From Chara braunii (taxonomy: Eukaryota > Streptophyta > Charophyceae > Charales > Characeae): DNA of 52,102 nucleotides. The notes under the pieces were generated by a model. That model saw nothing but the letters and a program-made list of their open reading frames with translations, had not been told where the DNA came from and ran no database searches. The translations under genes were made by a program, and so were the position numbers. The DNA is taken from contig BFEA01000754.1 of NCBI GenBank assembly GCA_003427395.1, positions 403,525-455,626 on the forward strand, in the 5' to 3' direction. Every line of letters begins with the position of its first letter. Within the stretch, counting starts at the first letter, position 1. This document shows, one piece after another, positions 1 through 10,547 of this stretch.

Positions 1-31
1 AGGGGCGTGTGTGTGTGGGCGCCGTGTGTCG

Positions 32-33
<2 letters not shown>

Positions 34-88
<55 letters not shown>
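34..88. repeat. (TG)n microsatellite
   Basis: An uninterrupted run of about 27 TG dinucleotides. Cys/Val-rich reading frames across it are products of the repeat and not genes. Confidence 0.97.
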
Positions 89-90
<2 letters not shown>

Positions 91-324
91 TGCCTGTCTG
101 TGCGTATTTGTTCTCGTGCGTGTGTGCTTGCACACATTTTTCTCGGGAAGATGCGCGCGAACGTGCGCGGTCAGGGATGAGCGACATGGTTTGCACTTCG
201 ATTCCGCTTCTGCTGCAATCGGGAACGAACGGCCCATGTGTGTGGATGTGTGAGGAAAGTATCAAAAAACGATTGCGCTCGTGCTGTACTCAAGTGGCGA
301 AGCACGGAAGCTCGGATCGAACAC

Positions 325-840
325 ATGGCGACCAATAACGAAACACAACCTCATCGTGAGCACTTGCCATACCCGATTGATTTTGTGTGCTGTCCCAATG
401 TCATGTCCGCCGATCTGCCCAATGGATGATCAATCGAAACACGTGGTGGCAATGTCGACACAGCGAACGCATCCATCGACCAATCGNGAAACACGATGAG
501 ATCACTCGCGATCGGATGATTGATCGTGTCTGCCGCGTCGACGTTACCACCGCGTGTGTGTTGTTCTTTCTGTCGTGTGTGTTCAGATCACTCGCGATCG
601 GATGGTCGATCAGATCCATGACAATATGTACACCATACACGTGATGAACCGACCCATCACGAAACACAAGCGGACCACTCGCAATCGGGTGATATATGCT
701 GTTTGCTTCCCCAACAACATCGTCGTTGATCTGCCCGACGGATGATTAACCAATGCACGAGGCGACAACGCATCCAACCGACCAATCGTGGAACGACAGA
801 AGATTACTTGCGATCGGATGATTGATCGTGTGTGCTGCAC
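325..840. repeat. Diverged tandem repeats, about 130-190 bp
   Basis: Successive blocks share the order 'ccaat..cgaaacac', 'cactcgc.atcgg', 'gatctgcccga.ggatga' and 'ggatgattgatcgtgt'. Clear units begin near 327 and near 649, with partial units near 480 and 590. No plausible protein is encoded. The repeats look like old satellite-type sequence that has drifted. Confidence 0.6.
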
Positions 841-1479
841 CGAAGATCAACCCGCCGGCGAGCGACCTGTTTATTTATCCACCTGATTGTCCTCGACCGA
901 ACAGTCGATCGGTCAAGAAATCTGCCAGGATCAACAAATTGGTCGACCACTCTGTTGGCGATTGCTCTACTGGTTGATCGACCACCACACCGACCGCCAA
1001 CCGAACAGCCGATCAATCAGTTGATCCTGGCAAATTTAATAACCAATCGACTGTTCTGTGCACATTGATCGTGGAGAACGATCGCGGAGAATCCTCAAGG
1101 CAAATGATCATGTGCACGATCGAAACCGGCAAACGAAACACACAATCGATCGGAAAAACATCGATCCCGATCTGCGAACGAATAAAAAGCACTTCGTCAC
1201 AATCTTGTTGCACATCGAACCTGGTATAACATCGAACCATACTGGCCATGGAACCTGGTTCCATATCAAACCTCGGCGGGCGTCGAGCCTCATCGGACGT
1301 CGAACTTTGGAGGACGTAGGGTCGTCGACACTTGACGGTCACTGAAAGGCGAACGTTGAGCACCCACCACCCCACGTGTCGGCGACACTGTTCTCGTGAT
1401 CGAAACGTGGCCGTTCCAATCTGCCAGCACAACCTGGGCCATACCAACCGAACTGATCGCGCAATCAAACACCGGAAGA
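841..1479. other. No gene seen; GATC-rich spacer
   Basis: The stretch is rich in GATCG/CGATC words (for example 'gatcggtc' and 'gatcgac'), continuing the composition of the repeats before it. I find no coding frame with convincing composition and no larger repeat unit. Confidence 0.5.
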
Positions 1480-2016
1480 AGTTGGGATCCCGGCGAGCTT
1501 GTGCAGCTGTTCGAACATGCTTCTCAACCCCGGTACGCAACCACAGCCAGGGAAGTGGAAAAATATGAAGTCCGCCGGGATCCGAACTTCAAGAAATTGC
1601 TGGACGGCGAGTTTGGCAGACAGGTGTGTATCTCCCACGCAATTTCGCCAAGTTCGGATTCCGGCGAACTTCATGCAGTTGTTCGAACACACTTCGCAAC
1701 CCCGGTCCGCAACCACAGCCTGGGACGTGTAAAAATTTGAAGTCCGCCGGGATCCGAACTTCAAGAAATTGTTGGATGGCAAGTTTGGCAGACAGGTGTA
1801 TGTCTCCCACGCAATTTCGCCAAGTCCGGATCCCGGCGAACTTCATGCAGCTGCTCGAACACCTTTCGCAACCCCGGTCCGCAACCACAGCCTGGGACGT
1901 GGAAAAATTTGAAGTCCGCCGGAATCCGAACTTCAAGAAATTGCAGGACGGCGAGTTTGGCAGACAGGCGTGTATCTCCCACGTAATTTCGCTAAGTTCG
2001 GATCCCGGCCAACTTC
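1480..2016. repeat. 172-bp tandem repeat, about 3 copies
   Basis: The word 'gaagtccgccgg' begins at 1567, 1739 and 1911, so the period is exactly 172 bp. A partial unit precedes the first copy and the third is cut off near 2010. Each unit carries the dispersed near-palindrome twice in opposite orientation, about 83 bp apart (for example at 1567 and 1650). Between them lie 'ggcagacaggtgt' and a stretch near 'cgcaaccccggtccgc'. All six frames give recurring peptides such as RRDPNF, SDPGEL or GIRTS, which are translations of the repeat and not evidence of a protein. Confidence 0.9.
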
Positions 2017-3060
2017 AGGTTCCTTCTGGCCTGCGGATCCAAACCTCGCTCGCACTGTCTCTTGCACACTCGTCGAGTCCGGACCTCGGCGAACCTCGGA
2101 TCCGTGATAATGCGAAGTCCACCGGGATCCGGACTTCTCCTGCACGGTTCCTCGCACAGACGTCAAGTTCGCACAACGGCGACCTCGCTTGTCTCATTGT
2201 GCGGGTTCAGAACGCGGGTTTTCTAGCGCCCGGGGGTTGGCACAACTTTGTATTTGAAAAAATGTGAAGTCCGCCGGTTGTTTCTCTCCCACGAGGTCTC
2301 GCCAAGTTCGGATCCCGGCGAACACCAGGTTCCCCTCTGCCCTCNCGTGGATCCGGACCTCGCGTGCCCGGTTTCCCGCACTAAACCCACGCCAAACCCA
2401 CGCCCAAACCCTCCCGTGAATCCNGACCTCGCGTGGCANGTTCGGACCCCGGCGAACTTCGCGTCGCGCATGGTGTGGGTTCTGACTGTGTCCTTTCTCG
2501 CGAATGGGTGTTTACCACAACTTTTGTTTCGCAAAAATGCGAAGTCCNCCGGGATCCGTNCTTCTCGTGCCAAGGTTCCTCGTCCCATCGTCGGGTTCGC
2601 CTGCTGTGCATCTCCCGCGCAATTTCNCCAAGTTCGGATCCCGNCGAATTTGAGNTCTCTTCCTTTCGCAATGCATGTGGCAGGAGATGTTCCTGCTGGG
2701 CCGTGGATCNGAACCTGCCNTGCACGGTTCCTCAGACAATCNTCAATTTCAGATCCCGGCAGACTTCGGATTCTATAAAATGCGAAGTCCGCTGAGATCC
2801 GAACTTCTCGTGCACGGTTCGTCGAAAAACCGTCAAGTTCGGACCCCGGCGTACTTCACCTTTCNGGTGGTGCGGGTTCTGACTGTGGACTTTNTGGCGA
2901 TCGGTGGATTGCCACAACTTTTTATTCGTACGAAAGTGAAGTCAGGTNCGAACTTCGTGGCAGTTTGGGACGTCGAGTTTGGGAGACAGCNTCGTCTTTC
3001 CCGCGCAGTCTCGCCAAGTTCGGATGCAGGCGAACATGTCGTGGGGCGTATTTGCGGCTG
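2017..3060. repeat. Cluster of degenerate palindromic repeats
   Basis: At least eight further versions of the GAAGTTCG/CGAACTTC near-palindrome occur here (about 2114, 2306, 2439, 2538, 2630, 2783, 2832, 3016), embedded in diverged pieces of a longer unit. The pieces share phrases such as 'tctcccacg', 'ggtgcgggttctgactgtg' and 'ttgccacaact'. Scattered N bases suggest that assembly was difficult. No gene is supported. Confidence 0.75.
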
Positions 3061-3234
3061 GCCTGCGGGCCGGTAGATGTGAACACCGACGAAACCGGCC
3101 ACCCGAAATCGGATCTTGGGGCATACGCTCCGTCTAATGCCATGGGTCGCACATCGCGAGACATGACGCATTCACGAGTGTATCCGTGCCCGTGTGTGTC
3201 GTCGGGCATGTGCGCGTGGTGTGCAGGTTGCGTG

Positions 3235-4240
3235 ATGGAGGGGACCTTCTCGACACCACGGGTCTTCGAGTCGATCTTCTCGACACCACAGGCCATGAGT
3301 GCCGAGACGCACATTCGCTTAGCAGAACCTTTTCGTCCTTGTGCGAAATCCGTGCAGCATTTCAACGGTGTGACAACGATCCACGGAGCGACCGCAGAGG
3401 ACTTTGACGAGGACCCATGGATGACCGTCGTCCCGTGCATGGACGCGCATCTGGACGACTGGGGCGAGGGCAATTGGGACAATATGGAGAGTCACTGCCC
3501 TTGGGCAAGCCATTACAAGTTCGCGAATATGTTGGAGTTCGGGGACCTCATCCCACTGCCTGACGACGTCCTCGGACATAAGTTCCTGAACCATATGCGC
3601 AAAGCACTAAGCTGCATTAGCCGCTATTTCAGTCGCCTCGAGTGCCACAACGTCAGGTCGTCGCCACGAACTTGGGGGCGCTCGCGAAAACAAGAGTTGG
3701 TGGANTGCGCTCNTCGCTGCTCGTTCCTGGACCAGTACCCGCTCCGTGGCCCCGGGATTTGTCCACGAGCTGTGTCGTACTGCTGTGTGCGGTTGACTGT
3801 GTCCGGATCTGATTTCGCCAGAGTTCNGTGTNTCGCTGCTTCGAACAAGAGCAGGACTCGTCGATGCAAATGTGCTCGTGTCACGCAACGAGGTCGTGAT
3901 TGAAGGGTCCAAATTCGTGCTGATGNGTGGGCCTGAACGTGCGGATGGGTGGCCAGATTTGGTGATAGCAGGTCAGGTTCGAAACTACTCGTTGTGGCAT
4001 GAGGTTGAGGAGAAAGTGGCTGACCTACGGGACTGCATAGGAAACTCCTTGGCACGACCGGGGGTGTTTGTTAGGATGAAATACATGTCCGTTTTTTCGC
4101 CGAGTGCATCGGTCGACGAACCGCAGACCCGCGTATACGGATCGTCACTAAATGCTTTGTATGGCTTCGGTTCACGACGTCGTCCCGGGGGATCCCCAAA
4201 TGTCGCCGCATCCGAACCAGTCTTTAGTCCTTCTGTGTGA
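3235..4240 (+). pseudogene. Broken gene of unknown function
   Basis: I do not recognise this product. An ATG at 3235, just after an acceptor-like 'gtgtgcag', opens a frame with ordinary coding composition (FSTPRVF, DFDEDPWMTVVPCMDAHL, WGEGNWDNM, LEFGDLIPLPDDVLGH). It runs to about 3606. The coding signal then moves to the next frame (GRRHELGGAREN, FVHELCRTAVCG), consistent with a one-base insertion or two-base loss near 3607. It meets a TGA at 3794 and continues in the same frame (SLLRTRAGLVDANVLVSRNE, GQVRNYSLWHEVEEKVADL) to the stop at 4238-4240. The TGA is explained by TGG or CGA changing to TGA. An intron could account for one break, but I see no clear donor. Several N bases lie inside. 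It has the same orientation as the large broken gene at 5725. Confidence 0.5.
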
Positions 4241-4453
4241 GGGAAAAGAACGGCGAGGGACAAGATGCGGTTATTCTGGCTAAAATGTCAGATTTGTCGG
4301 ATTGCAGAGAAGTGTGAGACTTTGCGGTTGCTGGTACACGCTCCACCGCGCGCTTGTCGTATAAATCCCTGGTCGTCGTTCGGTTCAGTGACTGATGAAA
4401 GTCATGTTGGACGTCCGTCTCTTACGCCGTCTCCTTCCATGTCGTGCCCCGAC

Positions 4454-4477
4454 GAAGTTCGGATCTTGGCGAACTTC
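4454..4477. repeat. 24-bp near-palindrome copy
   Basis: Perfect 8-bp arms GAAGTTCG and CGAACTTC flank an 8-base centre, GATCTTGG. It is one of about 28 copies in the first 12.1 kb. Confidence 0.9.
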
Positions 4478-5108
4478 GCGTTCTGGCCTCTGCGTTAATT
4501 TGTCTTTGTTGTCATTGGCGTCGGGCGGGCCGCGGGAAAGACCCGACAGCGCGGAAACAGAACATAGCCATAATCGGTTTTCGACCGTCCACCATCAACA
4601 TGTGCCAAACAGTCGGTCACTGTCGTTGCGAGATGCCAAAAGCACTCTTAGAGATCCATGTCCCAAGGTCGCGCGAGCTTCGCGTTTCCTGAAACCCGTT
4701 GGAGATCCCGGTTGGCGGGCCCTCTTGTTGGAAATCCCGTTGACACCTTGCTAGGACCCCAACTTTCTGTCTGTCTCTCTCTCAGCCTCCTGAGGTTCGG
4801 ATCGCGGCGAACTTCCTGTGACGCCTGTGTATTGAACGGGCACTGGTCTTGATGATCCCCCGTGGATTGCGACACGAGTCAACCCTGATCCACAACTGCC
4901 CCTCCAGGGACTCATGCAATGTTGTCGCGGCTGCTGCGTTCGAACTAGGCTTCATCCAATGCCAAGCTGCGCATATTAGAAGAAGTTCGGATTTGGGCGA
5001 ACTTGTCCTTCTCAACCGGCCTTTTGTGTTAGTACGGCCTTTCCGGGTCGTGGTTTAGTCCACGGACCGTGTGTCTCTGACACCGTCTCTGCCTGTCGCA
5101 TCATCCTA

Positions 5109-5131
5109 AAGTTCGGATCCCGGCGAACTTC
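5109..5131. repeat. Near-palindrome copy, consensus form
   Basis: Consensus sequence with arms AAGTTCG/CGAACTT and a GATCCCGG centre. It lies in the spacer upstream of the large broken gene. Confidence 0.9.
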
Positions 5132-5533
5132 ACGTTTCGGAGGGTGCGTTGGTTTGTCTTTGGACAGGCACGTCCTGGAGTTCGCACAACCCGCCCGGCG
5201 GGGTGGAGAACCCGTCTCCGACTTCAGGTTTCGATCAAATGCTGTTCCGTAGTGTGTTCGCTCGTGCACGGTTCTGGAACGCTGGCTGCGTGGGCTGGCT
5301 CTCTCTCTCTCTCTTGCGCCCCATCTTTTAGTACGGATCTCGACGAACTTCGCGTCCTGAACTGTCCGGGATCCGAGTGCTAGACGGAGGACAATGCCCC
5401 ATCCAACGCGAGTTTTGTGTGTCACCTCCCGTCCATTCCCGATCCGGTCGACATTTGTGTTTCGAAAACTCCGACGTGGTTGTCGCCCGGCTGCATGAAG
5501 CGTGTGCCCTTGTAAAGAATGATCTCGTTGCAG

Positions 5534-5719
5534 GTAAGAGGTCATTGCTGGTCTTCGTGTTCGAAGTTCGCCGGGATCCGAACTTCGAGGTCCTCGGATG
5601 GCGTCATGTGACCGATGTGTTGAGGGCAAGGTGTGCCTCCTATGTTTTTCGCCTGCGTTGTACTTTGACTGCGATTTGACGCTCACTGTGTTTTATTTGT
5701 TTTCCGTTGTCGTCCGCAG
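5534..5719 (+). other. Predicted intron in the 5' leader
   Basis: The donor is CAG|GTAAGAG at 5534. The acceptor is at 5719, after a pyrimidine-rich run ending 'gtcgtccgcag', six bases before an ATG at 5725. The intron is about 186 nt. It contains the longest perfect copy of the near-palindrome (5561-5588), with 10-bp arms TCGAAGTTCG/CGAACTTCGA, which could fold within the intron RNA. Confidence 0.6.
5561..5588. repeat. 28-bp palindrome inside an intron
   Basis: Perfect 10-bp arms (5561-5570 and 5579-5588) around the centre CCGGGATC. This is the most complete copy of the dispersed element. Confidence 0.9.
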
Positions 5720-5724
5720 ACAAT

Positions 5725-6330
5725 ATGTCTTCGTCCAGGGGCGAAGGGGAGCCTGCAGCGACCTCCGGGATGGGATCTGGGAAAGATTCTACAAAACGGT
5801 CGTCTACGACCTCGAGGACGTGGTCCGACCACGCTAGGTCAAAATGGTTCGTCGACTGGTGCTGTGGGGATGCATCAAACCCAGTGCAACAGCCGTGTGG
5901 TCCTGTGATCTTCGTCGAAGCCAACAAGTGGCGTAGGGTGCTGAGGGTCGTCTTGCGGTGGGAGAATGCGAAAGGCAGTCGTCGACGGTTCTACATGAAA
6001 AATGTCTACGGTGCGAAGGGGTACGTCGTCGCTGGTGCCAAGGGGGCGATTCTAGACATGTGTCTGTTCGAGGGGTTCGGAGCGGGTGCTGCGAACACCC
6101 CGTTCTACAACGACCTTCGGCGACAGGGCGGGTTTGTTTTGGGTCGAGAGTTCTTTGACTTGTTGGAGGACAAGGACATCGCCCTCGACGTCCCTTGCGA
6201 AGTCGACCCCGACTTGGAACTGTCAATGCCTTTGCAGCAGTGCGGCGGTTGTGAGTCGAGTAGGGCAGCGGGGGAGAGGGGGGATCTGGGTTTCGGGGAG
6301 GCTACACATGTGCAGCGGGAGGATGCCTGA
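5725..6330 (+). pseudogene. Segment A: N-terminal part
   Basis: The first 201 codons, ending at TGA 6328-6330. After a Ser/Gly-rich start (MSSSRGEGEPAATSGMGSG) comes a compact, probably folded part containing WFVDWCCGD, VIFVEANKWRRVLRVVLRWE, RRFYMKNVYGAKGYVV and GREFFDLLEDKDIALDVPCE. I recognise no domain. The start was chosen because it is the first ATG after a good splice acceptor and the frame is open from there. The stop is followed without a frame change by GQFDDSEDEATPRPPF, so it is an in-frame nonsense change and not a natural end. Confidence 0.6.
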
Positions 6331-7433
6331 GGTCAGTTTGACGACAGCGAAGATGAGGCGACACCGCGTCCGCCGTTTTCGCCGTCGAGGGAAAGAGACA
6401 GGTCCGTGCTGTCCATACCTGGGGTCCGGCAACAGACCGCAGCGGATCCCGGAGAAGAGGGAGTCCTGTGTGGGTCTGACTTGGAGCTCGCCAAGGGTCA
6501 TGGCGCGGAAGGCGAGGCCGTGGGCGGGAAGGGAGCGCAAGGCACTCCCCAAAAAAAGAGGGGAGAATGTCAAGAAGAGTTGGTGGGCTCTTCGAAGAAA
6601 CAGAAGACCAAGACCCCAAGGACTGCGGGAGAGAAACGGAAGGGGAGGGGGGTGGAAGAGGGCCACTCGGGTAGCAAACGTCCAACTTCGAAACATAAAC
6701 AGCCTGAGTCGGGACCTTCTACACCACGGCCTGCCATCGACGTGGACGCCGGGTACTTCCTGGAGTACAAAGACGGCGTCAGGACAAGGCGGGAGTTTGA
6801 GATCAGCCTGGCTCAGATCTTCGACATAAGGGAGTGGGAGGATCTTTACAACCAGCGGTCGCTAGATCCCGTCCTCATGGAAACGATAAGGGAAGCAATG
6901 CGGTCTGCGTTCGAAAATAAAGAACAGACGTACGAGTTGCCGGTTCTCAAGCTCGCACCACTGGGGCTTCAAAAACCAACTCCTGGGACCAAGGCACAAC
7001 GTCTGAAGCCGGAGGAGTGGAAGGATGAGCTGGCGGGAGAATACTACTACTACGCGGTGTGCGGGCAACACAACGCGGCTGCAGCCAGGTCACTGCTCGG
7101 CAGCGAGGTGGCCAAGAAGTACAATTTCGAGCGGTCGCCGGCACGGATGGTGTACTTTTCCGACGATGACTTCGAAGGGTATTTTCTTGTTAGTTCACAG
7201 GACAATAAGAAGGACCTCAAGGCACCTCCCAGACAATTGAAACTTTCTATGAAAGACATTCGATGGCAGTGGAAGCATGACGGCTGCCCAAGAGTTGTGA
7301 TGGGGAACCCTAGCGGGAAACAAGATCAGGTCCGGGATTGGCGTAAGTTTTGTACAATGGCGCTCCATAAGGCGCCTCAAAACAGCTTGTGGCTTCTCGC
7401 GGATCAAAAGGAAGAGGAGGTCATTAAGAGCAA
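6331..7433 (+). pseudogene. Segment B: linker plus conserved family core
   Basis: In the same frame as segment A. The first third is a Lys/Gly/Glu-rich linker with several basic runs (KKRGE, KKQKTKTPR, EKRKGRG) that could act as nuclear localisation signals. From about 6745 the sequence becomes globular: YFLEYKDGVRTRREFEIS, ELAGEYYYYAVCGQHNAAAA, RMVYFSDDDFEGYFLVSSQD and LSMKDIRWQWKHDGCP. That core is what I associate with the Chara repeat family. The frame fails at 7432-7435, where one A appears lost; the next frame continues with NAALRSYLPLAKAGENVWKL. Confidence 0.6.
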
Positions 7434-8268
7434 AATGCTGCCCTACGTTCTTACTTACCTCTGGCGAAGGCCGGGGAAAATGTATGGAAACTGGCCGTGG
7501 AATTTTTCGAAAAATGGGAGACGGGCAGATTGCTGAGCCACGACAGGGCGAAGTGGATCGTCAAAAAGAAGAAGGTCAAAAACGTAAAGCCTGGGGTCGC
7601 CTACATCCACAACGACAAATTGGGCAGAACGGAGCTGGTGTACAACGTCCCCGTGGACCCGCCGAATAAAAAGGGCAAAAAGGAGAAAGAGGAGGGCGAT
7701 TGGTTCGTGCAAGTGCCAGGCCCGGACGCGCATTGTTGGAAAACAATGGAATCACTCACGGACAATGAGAAGTGCCGCGTTCTGAAAAAGGTGCTTGCTT
7801 GCGAGGTCGTTTGGGTCCAGGCCGGCTCCCCGTCGTTGGCGAAGTTGGGAAAGCTCAGCGTAAAGGACATGGTGCAGCTGGTGAAGTGCAACCGCGTGCT
7901 GGTCCGGTTGTGGAATTACTACCAATTCAAGCACGAGAAGAGGTCGGACGAGGACTAGATCCAAAGGTACCCTTTCCTGATATCGAGGTCTGCCGTGTTC
8001 AAGAAGTTTGAAGGTCATGGATTGGATGACGAGTTATGGGATAACAGCAGGAAACACGTTTCCCACTCGGCGCTGTTCAAGGACTGCCCGCCGTACATGG
8101 GTTGCGACCAGGACAACTCGATTGAGGTGACGGAGAAGTTGGCGGGCCACAAGAAATTGTCCGTCGACTGAAGAAACAAGGTTCTCTCCGTGTTGAATGG
8201 AAGTAGACTGAAGAACTGAGAAGTCGCACTTGCCGAAGACGTCGTTCATATTAAATGGAAAGACACGG
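7434..8268 (+). pseudogene. Segment C: family core, continued
   Basis: Read one base back from segment B. It contains VEFFEKWETGRLLSHDRAKW, NVPVDPPNKKGKKEKEEGDW, DAHCWKTMESLTDNEKCRVL and DMVQLVKCNRVLVRLWNYYQ. TAG at 7956 is followed in frame by IQRYPFLISRSAVFKKFEG, and TGA at 8169 by RNKVLSVLNGSRLKN. A third stop (TGA) is at 8217. The first two positions fit a former Trp (TGG) codon. The segment ends where a G run reads GGGG; one more G would restore the frame. No enzymatic motif is recognised. Confidence 0.6.
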
Positions 8269-10036
8269 GGACGTGACATCCATCGCGCCGTTCGCCAACG
8301 ACCCTTTAGAGGCGGACATCAGGGGCGCAGAGCTGAAGGAGGCAGTGACTGCCACAAAGAGCCACACGTTCGTCCTCGATCTGTGCGAGCCGGTTGACCT
8401 CAAACTGTGGAAGCCCCAAGCGTGGGAGACTTTGAATTCCTATTTTCATACGTGGTGTCCCTTGCATTGGACTCTCGTTGTTTTCGTGCCGCGGCAGCAC
8501 AACCTGTCGTTTCTCGCCAGCATGCACCATCTTTCTTTCGTCAAGCTGTTNGAAGGGAAGTGGGTGCNGAGAGTGCAGCAAAAAAAAAGCTTCCCCATTG
8601 GGAACAATTTGTACACGGAGGAAGACCGCATGTACATCCTCTTCAAGGGTGACGATCTGCGCGTCAACACGTCCGTGGTCTACGAGGGAAACCTGCCCAG
8701 GGGTGCCGCTGCTGCGGTGCGATTGCCTCAGAGGGTCACCCAGACGGATGTGTCCGAGATTCCTTTCACGCCTTGCGACTGGTCGCTGGTGGCACCTGAA
8801 CGACAGGGCAGCGTCTACGGGGATATGGAATGCAATTCGACACAATTCGTCGGTCTTTTTGATTTTCTTGGCAAGAAGGGAGAGGGTGTCGTGTTTCTTG
8901 GGAAACCGCACGCGCGAAGCGTCTGGGAGCTTCGAAAGGCCGGTCGGCACGTTGTCGCAATGGAAGGGAACTCCGACCTCTTGCAATTCACGATGCAGGT
9001 GGTGAAAAGTGAGGTCAATTCGGGTGGGCACAATTATGAGTTCATGGTCGTGAGGCCAACACGGGATAAGGTGTGGAGCAACAAGACGGATATGTAGTTC
9101 AAGTTGAGCGAGAGGAAGAGGAACAAGATATACGATTTCTTGTTCCTTCAAACGCGTCCGAGGAGGGACACTGACGCCGAGTACATCTGCCGGAAGGACC
9201 ACGTGTTGACACTGCTCGACAACTACCACTTCGCCTCCGGCATGAATGCGAAGACCTTTATCGAAAGGCTGCAGTCGCTTGACTTCGTGGAGTCAGAGGA
9301 GCAGTTGAAGTTAGCCAGTTACGCTTCCCTGATCTCCACTGACGACGAGGAAGCCATAGGTGTGGAGTCTGTCGCCAACGCGAAGGAGGAGGAGAGCGAC
9401 ACGGAGAGCATCAACCTGCAGTACGACCCGCCTCCGGCGGACCACGGCCGAGGGTCCTCGTCGGCCGGTCTATCACCAAGCGCTGCAGCCCTCGTGTCAC
9501 CATTGGCCAAACCGGCGCCGGGCACCATGCCGATGAAGTTGCTGGAGAGACTTAGAGCTCTGGCCGCCCCCTCGCCCGCTTTGCGTCCCGGGTCCGTCGT
9601 CCCGCCCGATCATCCGTCTTGGAAGGATGACAACATCCACTTCCTGCTTGAACCGCAACGTCATTCACCTGAGCTGGACTGGGGCCATGACATGGTTTGG
9701 CATCCGGGAGTCATCCAGCCAGTAATACGAAATGGCGAGTGGGTCATGGCCGTGGCAATCCCGGGCGCGGGATGGGTGTCATTCCCACGCGAGTCGAAGT
9801 CCAACTTCCTTCACCTCGCGAGGATTTCGGTCCTCCAGAAAGTGAAGGTCGAAAATGACACTTTTGCACACGTCGACCTGTCCCTCATTTCCACTGCCGG
9901 TCGACTGTTCGACGAGCTTCAGGACAAGTGCTGGTTGAAATTGACGGAGGACTACTACGAGCTTGACACGAGTCCGTCGAAGGGCGTGGTGGACTGGAAA
10001 GTGCCCCCTCCCAGTGGGTCGGACGGTGGTTCTGGG
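8269..10036 (+). pseudogene. Segment D: possible methyltransferase-like part
   Basis: Contains VTSIAPFANDPLEADIRGAE, FVLDLCEPVDLKLWKPQAWE, CPLHWTLVVFVPRQHNLSF and EIPFTPCDWSLVAPERQGSV. Around 8885-8975 it reads VVFLGKPHARSVWELRKAGR followed by HVVAMEGN. That spacing, a Gly-containing turn after a beta-strand-like stretch and then an acidic residue after a second strand, loosely resembles the cofactor-binding edge of class I SAM methyltransferases. No catalytic motif is visible, so this is only a suggestion. TAG at 9095 interrupts the frame and is followed in frame by FKLSERKRNKIYDFLFLQTR; TGG is the likely ancestral codon. The last part (ELDWGHDMVW, GVIQPVIRNGEWVMAVAIPG) is globular but unrecognised. 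Confidence 0.5.
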
Positions 10037-10304
10037 GGGGGTCACCTGGAAGCGGAGGGGATGGGGGTGGCGACGCAGGGGGTGGCAAAGGAATCCCGCC
10101 TATGGGGGAGAGAGGGTCTCACGGCCGCAACACGACACCAGGCAGCGCCGAGGTGGCGGGCTTCGCCGTCGACCGGACTCCGTTGACAGGCACCCGGCCC
10201 GAGCATATGACACACTCCGCCGAACCCCCGACTTCGTCCGTGGGCTCTGCGAGGGACACGTTGGCAGGCTTGGTTGCTCTGGGCAGTCGCTCGGCCGGAA
10301 AGCC

Positions 10305-10326
10305 GAAGTCCACTGGGATCCGAACT
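10305..10326. repeat. Near-palindrome inside coding sequence (1)
   Basis: Diverged copy with GAAGTCC at the left and CCGAACT at the right. It is in frame within segment E. Confidence 0.8.
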
Positions 10327-10523
10327 ACGTCGGGTGAGGAGTTGCCAGAGCGGTCCGGAATGTGAAGCTGCTCGGGGTCGGGGAATCCAAGCAAGGATCG
10401 AGAAATTCACAGCATTGCGGCGGGGGACGGAGACGTCGGAAAGGTGTCTCCTGAGCGGGAGCGACGGCCGCAAGGATTGCAGTGGGAGGCTGCAAGTGCA
10501 AGGTCCTGCGACACGGAGACCAC

Positions 10524-10547
10524 GAAGTCCGCCGAGATCCGAACTTC
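10524..10547. repeat. Near-palindrome inside coding sequence (2)
   Basis: Copy with left arm GAAGTCCG and right arm CGAACTTC. It is in frame within segment E and adds eight codons. Confidence 0.85.

Larger units (their letters stand above)
4241..5533. other. Spacer with dispersed palindromes; possible 5' leader
   Basis: No coding frame is convincing. The near-palindrome occurs at 4454-4477, about 4794, 4982-5004, 5109-5131 and about 5331. A 'tataaat' occurs near 4360, far from the next start and of uncertain meaning. The last part, up to the splice donor at 5534, may be the non-coding first exon of the gene starting at 5725. Confidence 0.45.

Noticed and set aside
9-338. Cys/Val-rich frames across the TG microsatellite
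   Set aside because: They are translations of a dinucleotide repeat and have non-ATG starts.
1480-2016. CRISPR-like array
   Set aside because: Long 172-bp units without unique spacers, in a eukaryotic context.
1396-3076. Frames with recurring RRDPNF, SDPGEL and GIRTS peptides
   Set aside because: The peptides arise from the tandem palindromic repeat in all frames; there is no other coding evidence.
6223-6696. Long minus-strand frame opposite segments A and B
   Set aside because: Shadow of the GC-rich plus-strand coding frame; Pro/Leu/Ser-rich composition.
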